A DNA stretch of 64,000 nucleotides from Bacteroidia bacterium (GTDB lineage Bacteria; Bacteroidota; Bacteroidia; Flavobacteriales_D; Cryomorphaceae): assembly GCA_030427905.1 (NCBI GenBank), contig JAUICL010000002.1:248001-312000 (forward strand), given 5' to 3'. Shown here in pieces: positions 40,914-50,194 of this stretch (the first letter of the stretch is position 1; each line of letters opens with the position of its first letter). Below the pieces are notes generated by a model that was not told the origin of the DNA, did not search any database, and was given only the letters and a program-made list of their open reading frames with translations. Both the position numbers and the translations under genes were made by a program.

Positions 40914-43712
40914 CTATTCCACTACCACCAGCGTTTTCGTAGCTGAAAAGTCATCAGTTTGAATAAAGATTTGATACAATCCTTGATTCAGATCAGTAAT
41001 GTCAATGGTGTAGGGATTTAGGCCAGCATTGGCATGTTGAGAGCTCGATGCCAAACGTCCACTCATGTCGTATATTTTAACACTAAGAATAGAGTTGAAA
41101 CTTGTTTGGATCGATATTTGAACCATTCCATTTGCCGGGTTGGGATAAACTTCCCAGTCTATATTTCTACTTAAATCGTCTATGCCCGAAACGCAAGCCG
41201 GATCGCTTTCTTCAAGGAAGTAGACCGTAGCTGGACTCCCTGCAATAGCACAAGTAGACCCAGCCAGATCATCTACGTCGGTGTAGACGAAGGCGGTCAA
41301 CTCGTATTCCCCAACAAATGGATCGAAATCGTTGGCTGAAAGCAATCCATTCAAATCGTTGTCGAACGTGTAGGGTAGTTCGACGCCGGTTAAATTGATC
41401 GCGCTGTTGTCATCCACATTAAAAAACTCGATAGCGAGTCCACCGCCTGTTGGGATTTCGGCAGGGGTAGAGACTTCAACCGTTGTGGTTTCTTCTGGAC
41501 AAATAGAGTCGGGACCATCAAGCGCAAGCGATTCAACAGAGCAAGGCTCCGGATCTGCACAAGCTGGATCGTTTTCATCAAGGAAAAACACGGTAACGGC
41601 AGAAGCAGCTACCGCACAAGTAGATCCAGCCAAATCATTTACGTCAGTGTAAACGAATGCGGTCAATTCGTATTCCCCAACAAATGGGTCGAAGTCGTTG
41701 GCTGAAAGCAATCCATTCAAGTCATTATCGAATGTGTATGGTAGTTCGACGCCGGTTAAATTGATCGCGCTGTTGTCATCCACATTAAAAAACTCGATCG
41801 CGAGTCCACCGCCTGTTGGAATCTCGGCAGAGGTAGAGACTTCAACCGTTGTGGTTTCTTCTGGGCAGATGCTATCAGGTCCATCTAAGGTGAGTGATTC
41901 TACAGAGCAAGGCTCCGGATCTGCACAAGCAGGATCGTTTTCATCGAGGAAAAACACGGTAACGGCAGAAGCAGCTACTGCACAAGTAGATCCAGCCAGA
42001 TCATCCACGTCGGTGTAGACGAAGGCGGTCAATTCGTATTCCCCAACAAACGGATCGAAATCGTTGGCTGAAAGCAATCCATTCAAGTCATTATCGAACG
42101 TGTAGGGTAGTTCGACGCCGGTTAAATTGATCGCGCTGTTGTCATCCACATTAAAAAATTCGATAGCGAGTCCGCCACCCGTCGGGATTTCGGCAGGGGT
42201 AGAGACTTCAACCGTTGTGGTTTCTTCCGGGCAGATGGTGTCGGGACCATCTAAGCTGAGTGATTCTACAGAACAAGGCTCACTTGGTTCACATTCAGCC
42301 GTTCCATCTGTACATGTAAGCGCGGGGTATCCGTTTCCAATAGCGTTCGCCACTCCACAGTTGCTTGCTTCATTGATGACGATCAGATAAGTTCCATCTT
42401 CTGTTGCCGTCCAAGTGATAGAACACCCATCTCCATCGCCCGAGCCAGATGCGTCAATAGCTCCACTTGGGGCAATGATTGTGAATTCGGGTACCCATGA
42501 ACCTGCTCCGGGGCCATTGCACATACTAAACGTGTATGTGCCACCGGCCAAAAAACCATCAACTGAATAAGCCTCGGAAGCGAACACTTCAAAGGCATCA
42601 ATTTCATTAAAAGGGCAACCCGAACCATCGTCGCACGGCGCACCACCAAATACGTTATTAAAGTCCGTCCAACCAGTAGTTGGACTCGGGTCTACCCATG
42701 TTTCACAATCATCATCTGAGCCGCCATCTTCGCAGAGTGTCCAGCCCATGTCTTCGAATAGGCCAAGGGTGATGCTTCCCGGATTGTGGATGGCTTCACC
42801 ATTTCCAATTTGTGGTGTCATCAAGCTTTGCGCGTTACCGGGAGGGAATGTAGCTTCATCCCAGTGCGAAAGCGTTGAACCACCGGCGTATTCAGCGGGG
42901 GCGTAGATCTTGGGAGAAACTCCCGAATTTGCCGCTATGGCTTCAGGTGAGTCACAGTACACATTACCGCCTGTGAATGCATCGCCCAAATCTGTTCCTT
43001 GGGGTATATCCACTAGACTGGTTCCGCCGATTCCTTCTGTAAGAAAGTCATCGTACTTAGCTGGAGTGAGTGGGAAACCAAACCCAAGGCTACCTTCTCC
43101 TGTGTCGTCATCGTAGTCTTTTGAAGAAACGAAACCAAGTCCATGGCCAATTTCGTGAAGCACAACTGAAACCAGGTCATATTGTTCAAAAGGGGTGTTT
43201 CCATCGGTGCCGAGATACCAATCGAAGTCGGAGTTGAAACTGGCGTTTATGTCAGGAAAACCTGGGTCGAGATCTTCTCCTGCTATGTGATCGGCCAAGG
43301 CTGACGCGTAGTAGCGCCCGTCTGGGGCATTCGTGAAGTTTCGAAATAGCGTTTCAGGGCCGGCTGAACCCAAAACACCTTCTCCCAAAACCGTCCAGTT
43401 GGCATTTATCTTTATGGTAACAGGGCTGCTCAGAGCATTTTCCCAGATGTCTATAGCTGCTTGAAAAGCGGCCTGAGCTTCAGGGGTAAAGCCAGTATAC
43501 GTCACTTCAAAGGTGGCGCAAGTTTCACCGCCACCACCAAGCGATTCCGTGGTCATCAATTGCCGAATCCACTGAGCTGTTGGGGTATGGTGATGTTCAT
43601 GTCCTTCTCCAGCCGGGCAAACGATGATTGGGCCCGGTATGGACTCCAACTCTTGTGCCTGGGTGGCGGAAAATGCAAAAAGGCCTACGAGTAGGAAGTA
43701 GAGTTTCTTCAT
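40914..43712 (-). CDS. T9SS cargo zinc metalloprotease with three tandem 122-residue repeats
   Basis: Predicted secreted protease, 932 residues. The ATG at 43710-43712 gives a signal peptide (MKKLYFLLVGLFAFSATQAQ). The catalytic zinc motif HEIGHGLGF lies in VVLHEIGHGLGFVSS near residue 200, as in metzincin/matrixin-type enzymes. Then come a prepeptidase-like beta domain and three tandem 122-residue repeats with Cys pairs (GLAIEFFNVDDNSAI...). The end is a type A T9SS sorting domain (VYPNPANGMV...SVKIYDMSGRL). The substrate is unknown. The repeats probably form stalk or binding modules. Confidence 0.87.
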   Translation of the reverse strand: MKKLYFLLVGLFAFSATQAQELESIPGPIIVCPAGEGHEHHHTPTAQWIRQLMTTESLGGGGETCATFEVTYTGFTPEAQAAFQAAIDIWENALSSPVTIKINANWTVLGEGVLGSAGPETLFRNFTNAPDGRYYASALADHIAGEDLDPGFPDINASFNSDFDWYLGTDGNTPFEQYDLVSVVLHEIGHGLGFVSSKDYDDDTGEGSLGFGFPLTPAKYDDFLTEGIGGTSLVDIPQGTDLGDAFTGGNVYCDSPEAIAANSGVSPKIYAPAEYAGGSTLSHWDEATFPPGNAQSLMTPQIGNGEAIHNPGSITLGLFEDMGWTLCEDGGSDDDCETWVDPSPTTGWTDFNNVFGGAPCDDGSGCPFNEIDAFEVFASEAYSVDGFLAGGTYTFSMCNGPGAGSWVPEFTIIAPSGAIDASGSGDGDGCSITWTATEDGTYLIVINEASNCGVANAIGNGYPALTCTDGTAECEPSEPCSVESLSLDGPDTICPEETTTVEVSTPAEIPTGGGLAIEFFNVDDNSAINLTGVELPYTFDNDLNGLLSANDFDPFVGEYELTAFVYTDVDDLAGSTCAVAASAVTVFFLDENDPACADPEPCSVESLTLDGPDSICPEETTTVEVSTSAEIPTGGGLAIEFFNVDDNSAINLTGVELPYTFDNDLNGLLSANDFDPFVGEYELTAFVYTDVNDLAGSTCAVAASAVTVFFLDENDPACADPEPCSVESLALDGPDSICPEETTTVEVSTPAEIPTGGGLAIEFFNVDDNSAINLTGVELPYTFDNDLNGLLSANDFDPFVGEYELTAFVYTDVDDLAGSTCAIAGSPATVYFLEESDPACVSGIDDLSRNIDWEVYPNPANGMVQISIQTSFNSILSVKIYDMSGRLASSSQHANAGLNPYTIDITDLNQGLYQIFIQTDDFSATKTLVVVE
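41190..42290 (-). repeat. three tandem 366-bp repeats in the metalloprotease gene
   Basis: The same sequence recurs with a period of exactly 366 bases: the block ending GTTAAATTGATC ends at 41400, 41766 and 42132. Copies differ at few positions (and at synonymous sites), implying recent duplication or ongoing gene conversion. Confidence 0.92.
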
Positions 43713-43820
43713 GATCTGATGGTTTTGGTGAGTCATTAAAAATATGGAAATACTCTTTTGCTTTGGGATAACTTTTTAACGATGAGACATGTAAACTGCC
43801 TAGACAGCCGTTTTATGCAA

Positions 43821-43853
43821 AGAAAAAGCCCCTCTGAACGAATCAGAAGGGCT
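43821..43853 (-). terminator. terminator after the PNGase-F-like gene
   Basis: AGCCC-TCTGA / TCAGA-GGGCT hairpin with one mismatch on the minus strand, followed by TTTTTCTTT. Confidence 0.7.
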
Positions 43854-43879
43854 CTTGCAATGGTTGCTTTGATTGTGGT

Positions 43880-46800
43880 TTACTCCTTTACTAATTTTTG
43901 TGTTGCCGCTCTCTGACCGTCGTTTACTTGAATGAGATAAACGCCAGATTCGAGCTTGTTCAAATCAATTTCTTCGATCAGTTCCGTTCCGATTTGCTGT
44001 ACACGTTTCTGAATAACCGCTTGACCGAGCCCATTGAAAACGGTGATAGTCACTTCGGTGTCAAAGCCTGAAAGTCGCACTGAAGCTAAGTCAGATGTAG
44101 GATTTGGAAAAACTTCAAATTGGTGTTCTGCAGACACATCGGCGTATGAAAGTGGTTGGTCAATTGAGAACTGATAAATGATCCCATCTCCATAATCAGA
44201 TTCAAAAAACTCGATAGTAGGACCACCAACTTCTTTGAGACGAGCATAACCAGACCCATCGTTGTTTGCCCACCAGCTCAATCCATCATCGCCAGTGTCA
44301 AACACCTCAAATGTGTAACATCCTGCATCGAGTAAGAGCGTGTCGCGGTACAATGTGTTTGCACTCATTCCATCTCTTTCAAAAAGGATGTTTTCATTGG
44401 CGTCACGGAGTTCAAAACTGTTCTCAGAAGGCACATTGTTGGTGTTGAACATGATCAAGAAGTGGTTTGGTAGAACAGGTGGGATATTGAAATGCGAAGC
44501 ATAAGAATTGTTCTGCTCGTACTCATCAGCCGATCCATTTGGGTCGGCGATTTCAACATAAAAAACATTGTCTGTTTCTGTCACTGCGTTCCAAAGGGAC
44601 TCTGGAGTCGGGAGTACCACTAACTCGGTTTCCATCATTTCCAGACTTCCTTCCCAAGTGTACGACTCGGGCTCTGGAGCTCCATTCACCCAATAATTGA
44701 TGGTGAGCGAAGTCAAGGTGTTTGATCCGCTGTTTTGGATCACTACTTCGGGAGAGTGACAGATTGTTCCAATCCGATCGTACTCAAAGCGATCAGATGG
44801 CTTGCGCACTTCTACTACACGTGCATCATTGGTGAAGTTCGCTTCTCCATACGTCACAATTTGGTGGTTGACAATGTATCTGGAATCTCCAGTTGCACCC
44901 GTCACACCATAGTCGAGATTAACTGTCTCTCCGGGTGTCACGTACTGAGTAATATCCCATTCTTGTACATCGGTCGCCATTCCAGGGCACCATCCAGCTC
45001 GGTCGTAAACCCAAGTCCCACCTTGTGGGAATAAAGGGTTGGCGGCACATTCTTTCCACACTTGCCAAGAAAATTCATTTGAACCGCCATTCACATCAAC
45101 CCAGTGCGTACGTGGGATGAACTCACCTTCCTGCCCGTGGCCAGTGATCGCCGATTTTACTTTAAACGCGTCACCGTCTGCTCTTGTCGCGTAATCTCTC
45201 GGCTCAAAATATTGATCTTGACCAATAACAGAATAATTTCGGGATTCTACTCGCCAGATTTGGTCAAGCTCTAGAACATCGCGTGGCGGCGTACCGACAA
45301 TAAAATGGAATTTGATGTCCATTTCTTCTTGCCATTGGCCAGCTCCTTCCACTGTAATTCTTTTGCTTCCGTTCAAGACAGGAGTAAAATCGGTCATATC
45401 AAATGTCCAAGTCCGACCGGTTGGAGTCATGTTGAGTCCTATCCCGTATGGGGTTACGAAAGACATCAGCTCAATTTTGCTAATGCTCTTTTGGTAATAG
45501 TCCAAATCAACTACTTCAATGGTGTTTTCTGCAGGAACATTCACAGATCCTACCTGGTTTCCATCTTCATCCCAGATGGGCATTTCGCCAGCAAGATAGT
45601 ATAGGTTGGTAGAAACCTCGATCAGGTCTGTTCCATCCACGGCGTATTCTATTACGGTGTTGGCCCCATTCACTAACGAATCGAGTACTATAGACGTAAG
45701 AATTTCGCTATCGTATGTCCCTTGCACCACCTGGAAGTTTGGGCGCTCGCTCAGGTCTTCGAAGTTGGTCATGACTTCATTACCCTTTTTTTGTCGCCAA
45801 GTAGGATTTGTCGAAACCGCACTTGAGTAATTTCCGAGTTCATCAGCAACATTTTGGCCTGCTCCTTCATCAAACTTGTAGTAGGCTACGAGATGCTCGT
45901 AATTGGGGTGGTCGCTATCTACCGACCGGTACATGTACTCGCGAATACGACTACTCGATAGCTCTGCCTTCCAAATTCGAACTTCATCGAGATTCCCAAC
46001 ATATCCATTTCCTCCATTGATGTTCGCACCGATATTAATGGCATCCAGATCTATCAGGTTGTTCATTCCACTACCAGAGTGCCAAATCTCACCATTCAAG
46101 AAGATTTTCATGATTCCGAGGTTGGCATTTTTGGTAAATGCCCAGTGATTCCACTTTCCTCCGATTTCTTCTGCGGTAGCTGCTTTGTCGATTCGATCGT
46201 AGCCACCTTCATTCCCACAGTCCCAGTACACACGGCCATTTTCCCAGGGCAAGTGGATGTTTACTTGTCTTTCGTTGTTTGGTCCTACACCTTCTATGGC
46301 CGAAGTGTTGGCTGGAAGGATGTCCGGATTTCCGTAGGCCCAAAAAGAAATGGTAATTTGATTCGAGATATTCTCCATAGGCTCATCCACGGCGATATAC
46401 TCCGAACCATTGAACTCGATGCTGTAATCTGTCGCAGCACTCGATATTCCCATTCCTGTAGCCGAAGTTGAGAACAGGTCTGAGCCACTTCCATCTGTGT
46501 TCAAGTAGGTGAATTCGACGATCAGATTGCTCGCTCCATCCCAGTTGAATGGTGAACTGAAGTTGAACTGGTGCATACCGGTGTTGTCAAAATCGGTAGT
46601 GAGATAATAAACCGTCTCAAAACCTTCAAGTTCAGGTGCAATGGCAACTAGCTCTGTTTGAGCGGTGTGCTTTACTCGGATTCTCAAGTTGTTTACAGTG
46701 TTTCCCGGCGATTCTACGTCGACAGCTATTCCGGTAATATCACCTGCCACTATTCCCCCCGACTGAAGTTCTGTAGCCGTGATCAAGTATTGGGTCTTAG

Positions 46801-47320
46801 CATGCGTACTCTCATTTTCGAAAGGATATTCAGTAGGTACATCACCATCGCCGATTACCGAAACCACTTCGGATATCACATCGGATATCACAACTTCTTC
46901 TTGGGTTGATTGGTAATAGGTGTAGGTGGGACTAGTGGTATATGGATAAGTGGTCTCTCCATAAGCACTGATGGTGTAGTTGGGGTGGCTCGCTTTGACA
47001 GAGTCCGTCTTCGACTCATCGTGCAAATAAGTGTTGCAGCTATAATCCCACTCACCGCAGGCATTAGGCCCGTTAGGCCCGTTGTTGTTTCCACCGCCAC
47101 CATTCACAGCGGCACCGTGGCATCGCATATTATAGGTCATAAGCACCTTTTCGAATGTCAACCCCGTAAAGTCGGGGAAATCAATTACAGTATCTCGGGT
47201 GAGACTATTGTAGTCGAACGTGTTAACGACAATAGTGTCGCCCACTTCTTGTGCTTTTACGAATGAACTTGCGATCAATGCAAGTCCAAATACGAAGAGT
47301 CGAGTAGAGAGTTTAATCAT
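43880..47320 (-). CDS. T9SS cargo, PNGase F-like domains with LamG-type insertion
   Basis: Predicted secreted peptide-N-glycosidase-like protein, 1146 residues. The ATG at 47318-47320 gives signal MIKLSTRLFVFGLALIASS. PNGase F N-terminal block FEKVLMTYNMRCHGA plus CGEWDYSCNTY follows (about 50-110). A LamG/concanavalin-like domain occupies about 290-500. The PNGase F C-terminal domain comes next (about 620-860; NPLFPQGGTWVYDRAGWCPG), then a jelly-roll region and a type A sorting domain (VFPNPTSDLASVRL). It may release N-glycans from glycoproteins; activity is inferred from the domain match. Confidence 0.85.
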   Translation of the reverse strand: MIKLSTRLFVFGLALIASSFVKAQEVGDTIVVNTFDYNSLTRDTVIDFPDFTGLTFEKVLMTYNMRCHGAAVNGGGGNNNGPNGPNACGEWDYSCNTYLHDESKTDSVKASHPNYTISAYGETTYPYTTSPTYTYYQSTQEEVVISDVISEVVSVIGDGDVPTEYPFENESTHAKTQYLITATELQSGGIVAGDITGIAVDVESPGNTVNNLRIRVKHTAQTELVAIAPELEGFETVYYLTTDFDNTGMHQFNFSSPFNWDGASNLIVEFTYLNTDGSGSDLFSTSATGMGISSAATDYSIEFNGSEYIAVDEPMENISNQITISFWAYGNPDILPANTSAIEGVGPNNERQVNIHLPWENGRVYWDCGNEGGYDRIDKAATAEEIGGKWNHWAFTKNANLGIMKIFLNGEIWHSGSGMNNLIDLDAINIGANINGGNGYVGNLDEVRIWKAELSSSRIREYMYRSVDSDHPNYEHLVAYYKFDEGAGQNVADELGNYSSAVSTNPTWRQKKGNEVMTNFEDLSERPNFQVVQGTYDSEILTSIVLDSLVNGANTVIEYAVDGTDLIEVSTNLYYLAGEMPIWDEDGNQVGSVNVPAENTIEVVDLDYYQKSISKIELMSFVTPYGIGLNMTPTGRTWTFDMTDFTPVLNGSKRITVEGAGQWQEEMDIKFHFIVGTPPRDVLELDQIWRVESRNYSVIGQDQYFEPRDYATRADGDAFKVKSAITGHGQEGEFIPRTHWVDVNGGSNEFSWQVWKECAANPLFPQGGTWVYDRAGWCPGMATDVQEWDITQYVTPGETVNLDYGVTGATGDSRYIVNHQIVTYGEANFTNDARVVEVRKPSDRFEYDRIGTICHSPEVVIQNSGSNTLTSLTINYWVNGAPEPESYTWEGSLEMMETELVVLPTPESLWNAVTETDNVFYVEIADPNGSADEYEQNNSYASHFNIPPVLPNHFLIMFNTNNVPSENSFELRDANENILFERDGMSANTLYRDTLLLDAGCYTFEVFDTGDDGLSWWANNDGSGYARLKEVGGPTIEFFESDYGDGIIYQFSIDQPLSYADVSAEHQFEVFPNPTSDLASVRLSGFDTEVTITVFNGLGQAVIQKRVQQIGTELIEEIDLNKLESGVYLIQVNDGQRAATQKLVKE

Positions 47321-47499
47321 GTATTCGGATTTCAATTTTGGGTAGGTTTTCGCTCGAAGAGCAATTTTTATGATGGGGATGAAAGTAAGAAACTTTGCTC
47401 GAAAGAAATTCTCTACAGCCTCTTCTGCAGATACCATTCCTGCTTTTTAAATGGGATTCTCAGGGCTCTTTTTCATGCCGAACTTTAAGAATTCCCTAC

Positions 47500-47528
47500 T
47501 TGAATTCTCGGTAGTTCTACTATCTTTG
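47500..47528 (+). promoter_or_regulatory. promoter of pyrR-pyrB
   Basis: TTG at 47500-47502 and TATCTTTG at 47521-47528, spacing 18. The inferred transcription start is only about a dozen bases before the GTG start of pyrR, so no room exists for a leader attenuator. Confidence 0.82.
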
Positions 47529-47547
47529 GATTCCAAATTAGCGACCT

Positions 47548-48093
47548 GTGAAGCTCCTAAATACCGAGCAACTTTCCATTATTATTACCCGTCTCTGCCA
47601 TCAGCTTATTGAGAATCATGGCGACTTTGAAAACACTGTGATCATTGGGCTTCAGCCGAGAGGTGTCTTTTTGGCGAAGCGCATAGTTTCACAATTGAAA
47701 CAGCTTACTGGAGTGGATCAAATCAACCATGGCGCGCTCGACATTACATTCTATCGCGATGATTTTAGGCGGAAGGATGAAATGGCTGCAGCCAGTGAAA
47801 CTGATATCGAGTTTGAGATTGAAGGCTTGAACGTTATCCTGATTGATGACGTGCTTTACACCGGAAGAACCATTAGAGCGGGGCTTGATGCCATGCTCAC
47901 ATTTGGAAGGCCAAAGAGAGTCGAACTACTGGTTTTGATCGATCGAAGATTTAGTAGAGATCTGCCAATCCAACCCAACTATACAGGAAGGGTGGTAGAT
48001 AGTATTGCTAGTGAGCGGGTGGCTGTTGATTGGAAAGAAACCGAAGGCGAAGATTGCGTAACTTTATTTAAGAAAGTCAAAGACAATGAGTAG
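47548..48093 (+). CDS. pyrR: PyrR-type bifunctional regulator / uracil phosphoribosyltransferase
   Basis: A 181-residue protein of the PyrR family, which in other bacteria binds pyr mRNA to cause attenuation and also has uracil phosphoribosyltransferase activity. The PRPP-binding loop VILIDDVLYTGRT (about residue 95-107) is intact, as is the basic RNA-side region. The start codon is GTG at 47548. It overlaps pyrB by 8 bases (ATGAGTAG). RNA attenuation of this transcript itself is unlikely given the very short leader; action on other pyr transcripts is possible. Confidence 0.92.
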   Translation: MKLLNTEQLSIIITRLCHQLIENHGDFENTVIIGLQPRGVFLAKRIVSQLKQLTGVDQINHGALDITFYRDDFRRKDEMAAASETDIEFEIEGLNVILIDDVLYTGRTIRAGLDAMLTFGRPKRVELLVLIDRRFSRDLPIQPNYTGRVVDSIASERVAVDWKETEGEDCVTLFKKVKDNE

Positions 48094-49021
48094 TTTGAGT
48101 GTAGATCACCTGATCGGGATTAAGCACCTTCAAAGAAGCGATATAGAGCTGATCTACAAGACAGCTGAGAACTTTAAGGATGTAATCAATAGGCCGATCA
48201 AAAAGGTTCCTTCACTCAGGGATATAACCATAGCCAATCTCTTCTTCGAAAACTCGACACGAACAAAGCTGAGTTTCGAATTGGCCGAAAAAAGGCTCTC
48301 TGCCGATGTCATCAACTTCTCATCTGGTTCTTCTTCGGTGAAAAAGGGAGAAACGCTGATCGATACGGTCAATAATATATTGGCCATGAAAGTGGATATG
48401 GTTGTCATGCGACACCCGAACCCCGGAGCACCTTACTTTCTGTCGCAACATGTAGATGCGAAGATTGTGAACGCTGGAGATGGAACGCACGAGCATCCAA
48501 CACAAGCTCTCCTCGATACGTTTTCAATCCGCGAAAAACTTGGGGATTTAGAAGGCAAGAAAGTAGTGATAGTCGGAGATATTCTCCACTCACGTGTCGC
48601 ATTGAGCAATATATACTGCCTGCAGAAAATGGGGGCTGAAGTAATGGTGTGTGGTCCGGCTACCCTAATTCCAAAATACATCAATGAACTGGGGGTTAAG
48701 GTCTCTCATAATTTGAGAGAAGCGCTTAACTGGTGTGATGTGGCCAATATGCTCCGCATTCAGCTCGAGCGTCAGGATATGGCCTACTTCCCATCTCTTC
48801 GCGAATATTCTATGATGTTTGGTCTTACCAAAGAAATCCTGGATAGTTTAGATAAGGAAATCATTGTGATGCACCCAGGCCCTATTAATAGAGGGGTGGA
48901 GATCACCAGCGATGTGGCTGATAGTGGCCAAAGTATCATTCTAGAGCAGGTAGAAAATGGTGTGGCGGTTCGTATGGCCGTGCTTTACCTTTTGGCAGGA
49001 AAAATTGAACGCGAATCCTAA
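48086..49021 (+). CDS. pyrB: aspartate carbamoyltransferase catalytic chain
   Basis: Makes N-carbamoyl-L-aspartate from carbamoyl phosphate and aspartate, a pyrimidine pathway step. The 311-residue protein has the carbamoyl-phosphate block FFENSTRTKLSFE (about residue 50-62), DGTHEHPTQALLD, and the aspartate-side block HPGPINRGVE. No pyrI regulatory chain is adjacent. It is translated with pyrR through an 8-base overlap and followed by a STAS gene 36 bases later, so it may head a longer transcript. Confidence 0.96.
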   Translation: MSSLSVDHLIGIKHLQRSDIELIYKTAENFKDVINRPIKKVPSLRDITIANLFFENSTRTKLSFELAEKRLSADVINFSSGSSSVKKGETLIDTVNNILAMKVDMVVMRHPNPGAPYFLSQHVDAKIVNAGDGTHEHPTQALLDTFSIREKLGDLEGKKVVIVGDILHSRVALSNIYCLQKMGAEVMVCGPATLIPKYINELGVKVSHNLREALNWCDVANMLRIQLERQDMAYFPSLREYSMMFGLTKEILDSLDKEIIVMHPGPINRGVEITSDVADSGQSIILEQVENGVAVRMAVLYLLAGKIERES

Positions 49022-49057
49022 TTCTTCTATATTTGGATTATATCCCCCAAAAAGATT

Positions 49058-49435
49058 ATGAAATTTACTGTAGAGAACGACGAGAAATACACTGTAGTTG
49101 CAGCGCAAGTCGAAAAACTTGACACCTTGAGTGCTCCTGATCTGAAAAGTGAGCTAGTTTATTTGAATAAAAGTGGTGTGCGAAATATTGTAATTGACTT
49201 GGAAAAATGTCGCTACTGCGATTCGAGCGGGTTGAGTGCTCTCTTGACAGGAAATAGAATGACAAAACAAATTCAAGGGTCGTTTGTAATTTCAAACTTG
49301 CAACCTGCAGTCGAAAAACTCGTCAAGATATCGATGCTCGATAAAGTATTCAGCATCACCCCAACGCGCAATGAGGCGATCGATATGGTGATGATGGAGG
49401 AGATCGAAAGAGAATTAGGCGACGCTGCCGAATAA
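49058..49435 (+). CDS. STAS-domain anti-sigma factor antagonist
   Basis: A 125-residue SpoIIAA/RsbV-like protein. The phosphorylated Ser motif is CDSSGLSALL (around residue 52-54), inside a fold with IVIDLEKCRYCDSSG. Such proteins act in partner-switching pathways with an anti-sigma kinase. No such kinase or phosphatase is next to it, so the pathway cannot be assembled here; it could connect to a PP2C/HPK elsewhere. It precedes a T9SS cargo gene by 9 bases and RNase Z, a common neighbourhood in Bacteroidota. Confidence 0.9.
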   Translation: MKFTVENDEKYTVVAAQVEKLDTLSAPDLKSELVYLNKSGVRNIVIDLEKCRYCDSSGLSALLTGNRMTKQIQGSFVISNLQPAVEKLVKISMLDKVFSITPTRNEAIDMVMMEEIERELGDAAE

Positions 49436-49444
49436 TAACGAAAT

Positions 49445-50176
49445 ATGAAGAAAGCTTTACTTGGAATTGCCCTTACTCTAGCTACTAGTTTATCCTTTGC
49501 TCAATGTGAGCCGATGTTTGATTTCGGAGATGAGCCCTTTGGTGTAGCTCCTGATACCATTACAAATCTGGCTTCGGGTGAAGTTGATGTGTTGTACATC
49601 CAACAAGTTGATGTGAAAGTACCAGCAGATGGAAGTTTTATTGACTTTCCTTTTGTAACGGTAGACTCCGCTGCGATACTAAATATTACTGGAATGCCGG
49701 CAGGTTTGAGTATTGAGTGTAACGAGAATGCTTTTTATGAGTGTACGTTTTTAGGAGGGACTACAGGTTGCGGTGTAATTTCAGGTATTCCAGAAGCTCC
49801 GGGACTTTACGAGCTTGATATTGAAATCGAGATTTATACCACTTTAGGTGCTTTTCCTCTTCTCTTCGAAGGTTATGAAATTTTGATTGAAGGAACGATT
49901 GGGGTTGATGACCGCGAAGTAGTCTCTGGCTTTACTTTGGCCCCTAATCCTGCTGATCAGAATGTCTCTATTTTTGCTAATTCGAGCGAGTCCATGACTG
50001 GTACCATTCGCATTTTTGATCTGGTTGGAAAGCAAGTGATGAGTGAAAACGTTCAGCTCTCTGCAGGAGAGAATAGAATGGACTTTGACACGACAACCCT
50101 TCCAGAAGGAGTGTACATTTGTCGTCTTGACGCCGAGCACGTTTCCCAAGCCAAGCGTCTGATTGTTGTCCACTAA
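49445..50176 (+). CDS. small T9SS cargo protein of unknown function
   Basis: A 243-residue secreted protein. It has a signal peptide (MKKALLGIALTLATSLSFAQ), a beta-rich middle with several Cys (for example IECNENAFYECTFLGG), and a type A sorting domain starting FTLAPNPADQNVSIFANS and ending in KRLIVVH. The middle domain is unknown. It lies 9 bases after the STAS gene and 18 bases before RNase Z, so is probably cotranscribed with both, which is unusual for a surface protein. Confidence 0.85.
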   Translation: MKKALLGIALTLATSLSFAQCEPMFDFGDEPFGVAPDTITNLASGEVDVLYIQQVDVKVPADGSFIDFPFVTVDSAAILNITGMPAGLSIECNENAFYECTFLGGTTGCGVISGIPEAPGLYELDIEIEIYTTLGAFPLLFEGYEILIEGTIGVDDREVVSGFTLAPNPADQNVSIFANSSESMTGTIRIFDLVGKQVMSENVQLSAGENRMDFDTTTLPEGVYICRLDAEHVSQAKRLIVVH

Positions 50177-50194
50177 AATTCAGATAGGATAAAG

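Noticed and set aside
41190-42290. CRISPR-like array
   Set aside because: The repeats are 366 bases, contiguous and in frame within a protein gene, with no short repeat/spacer pattern.
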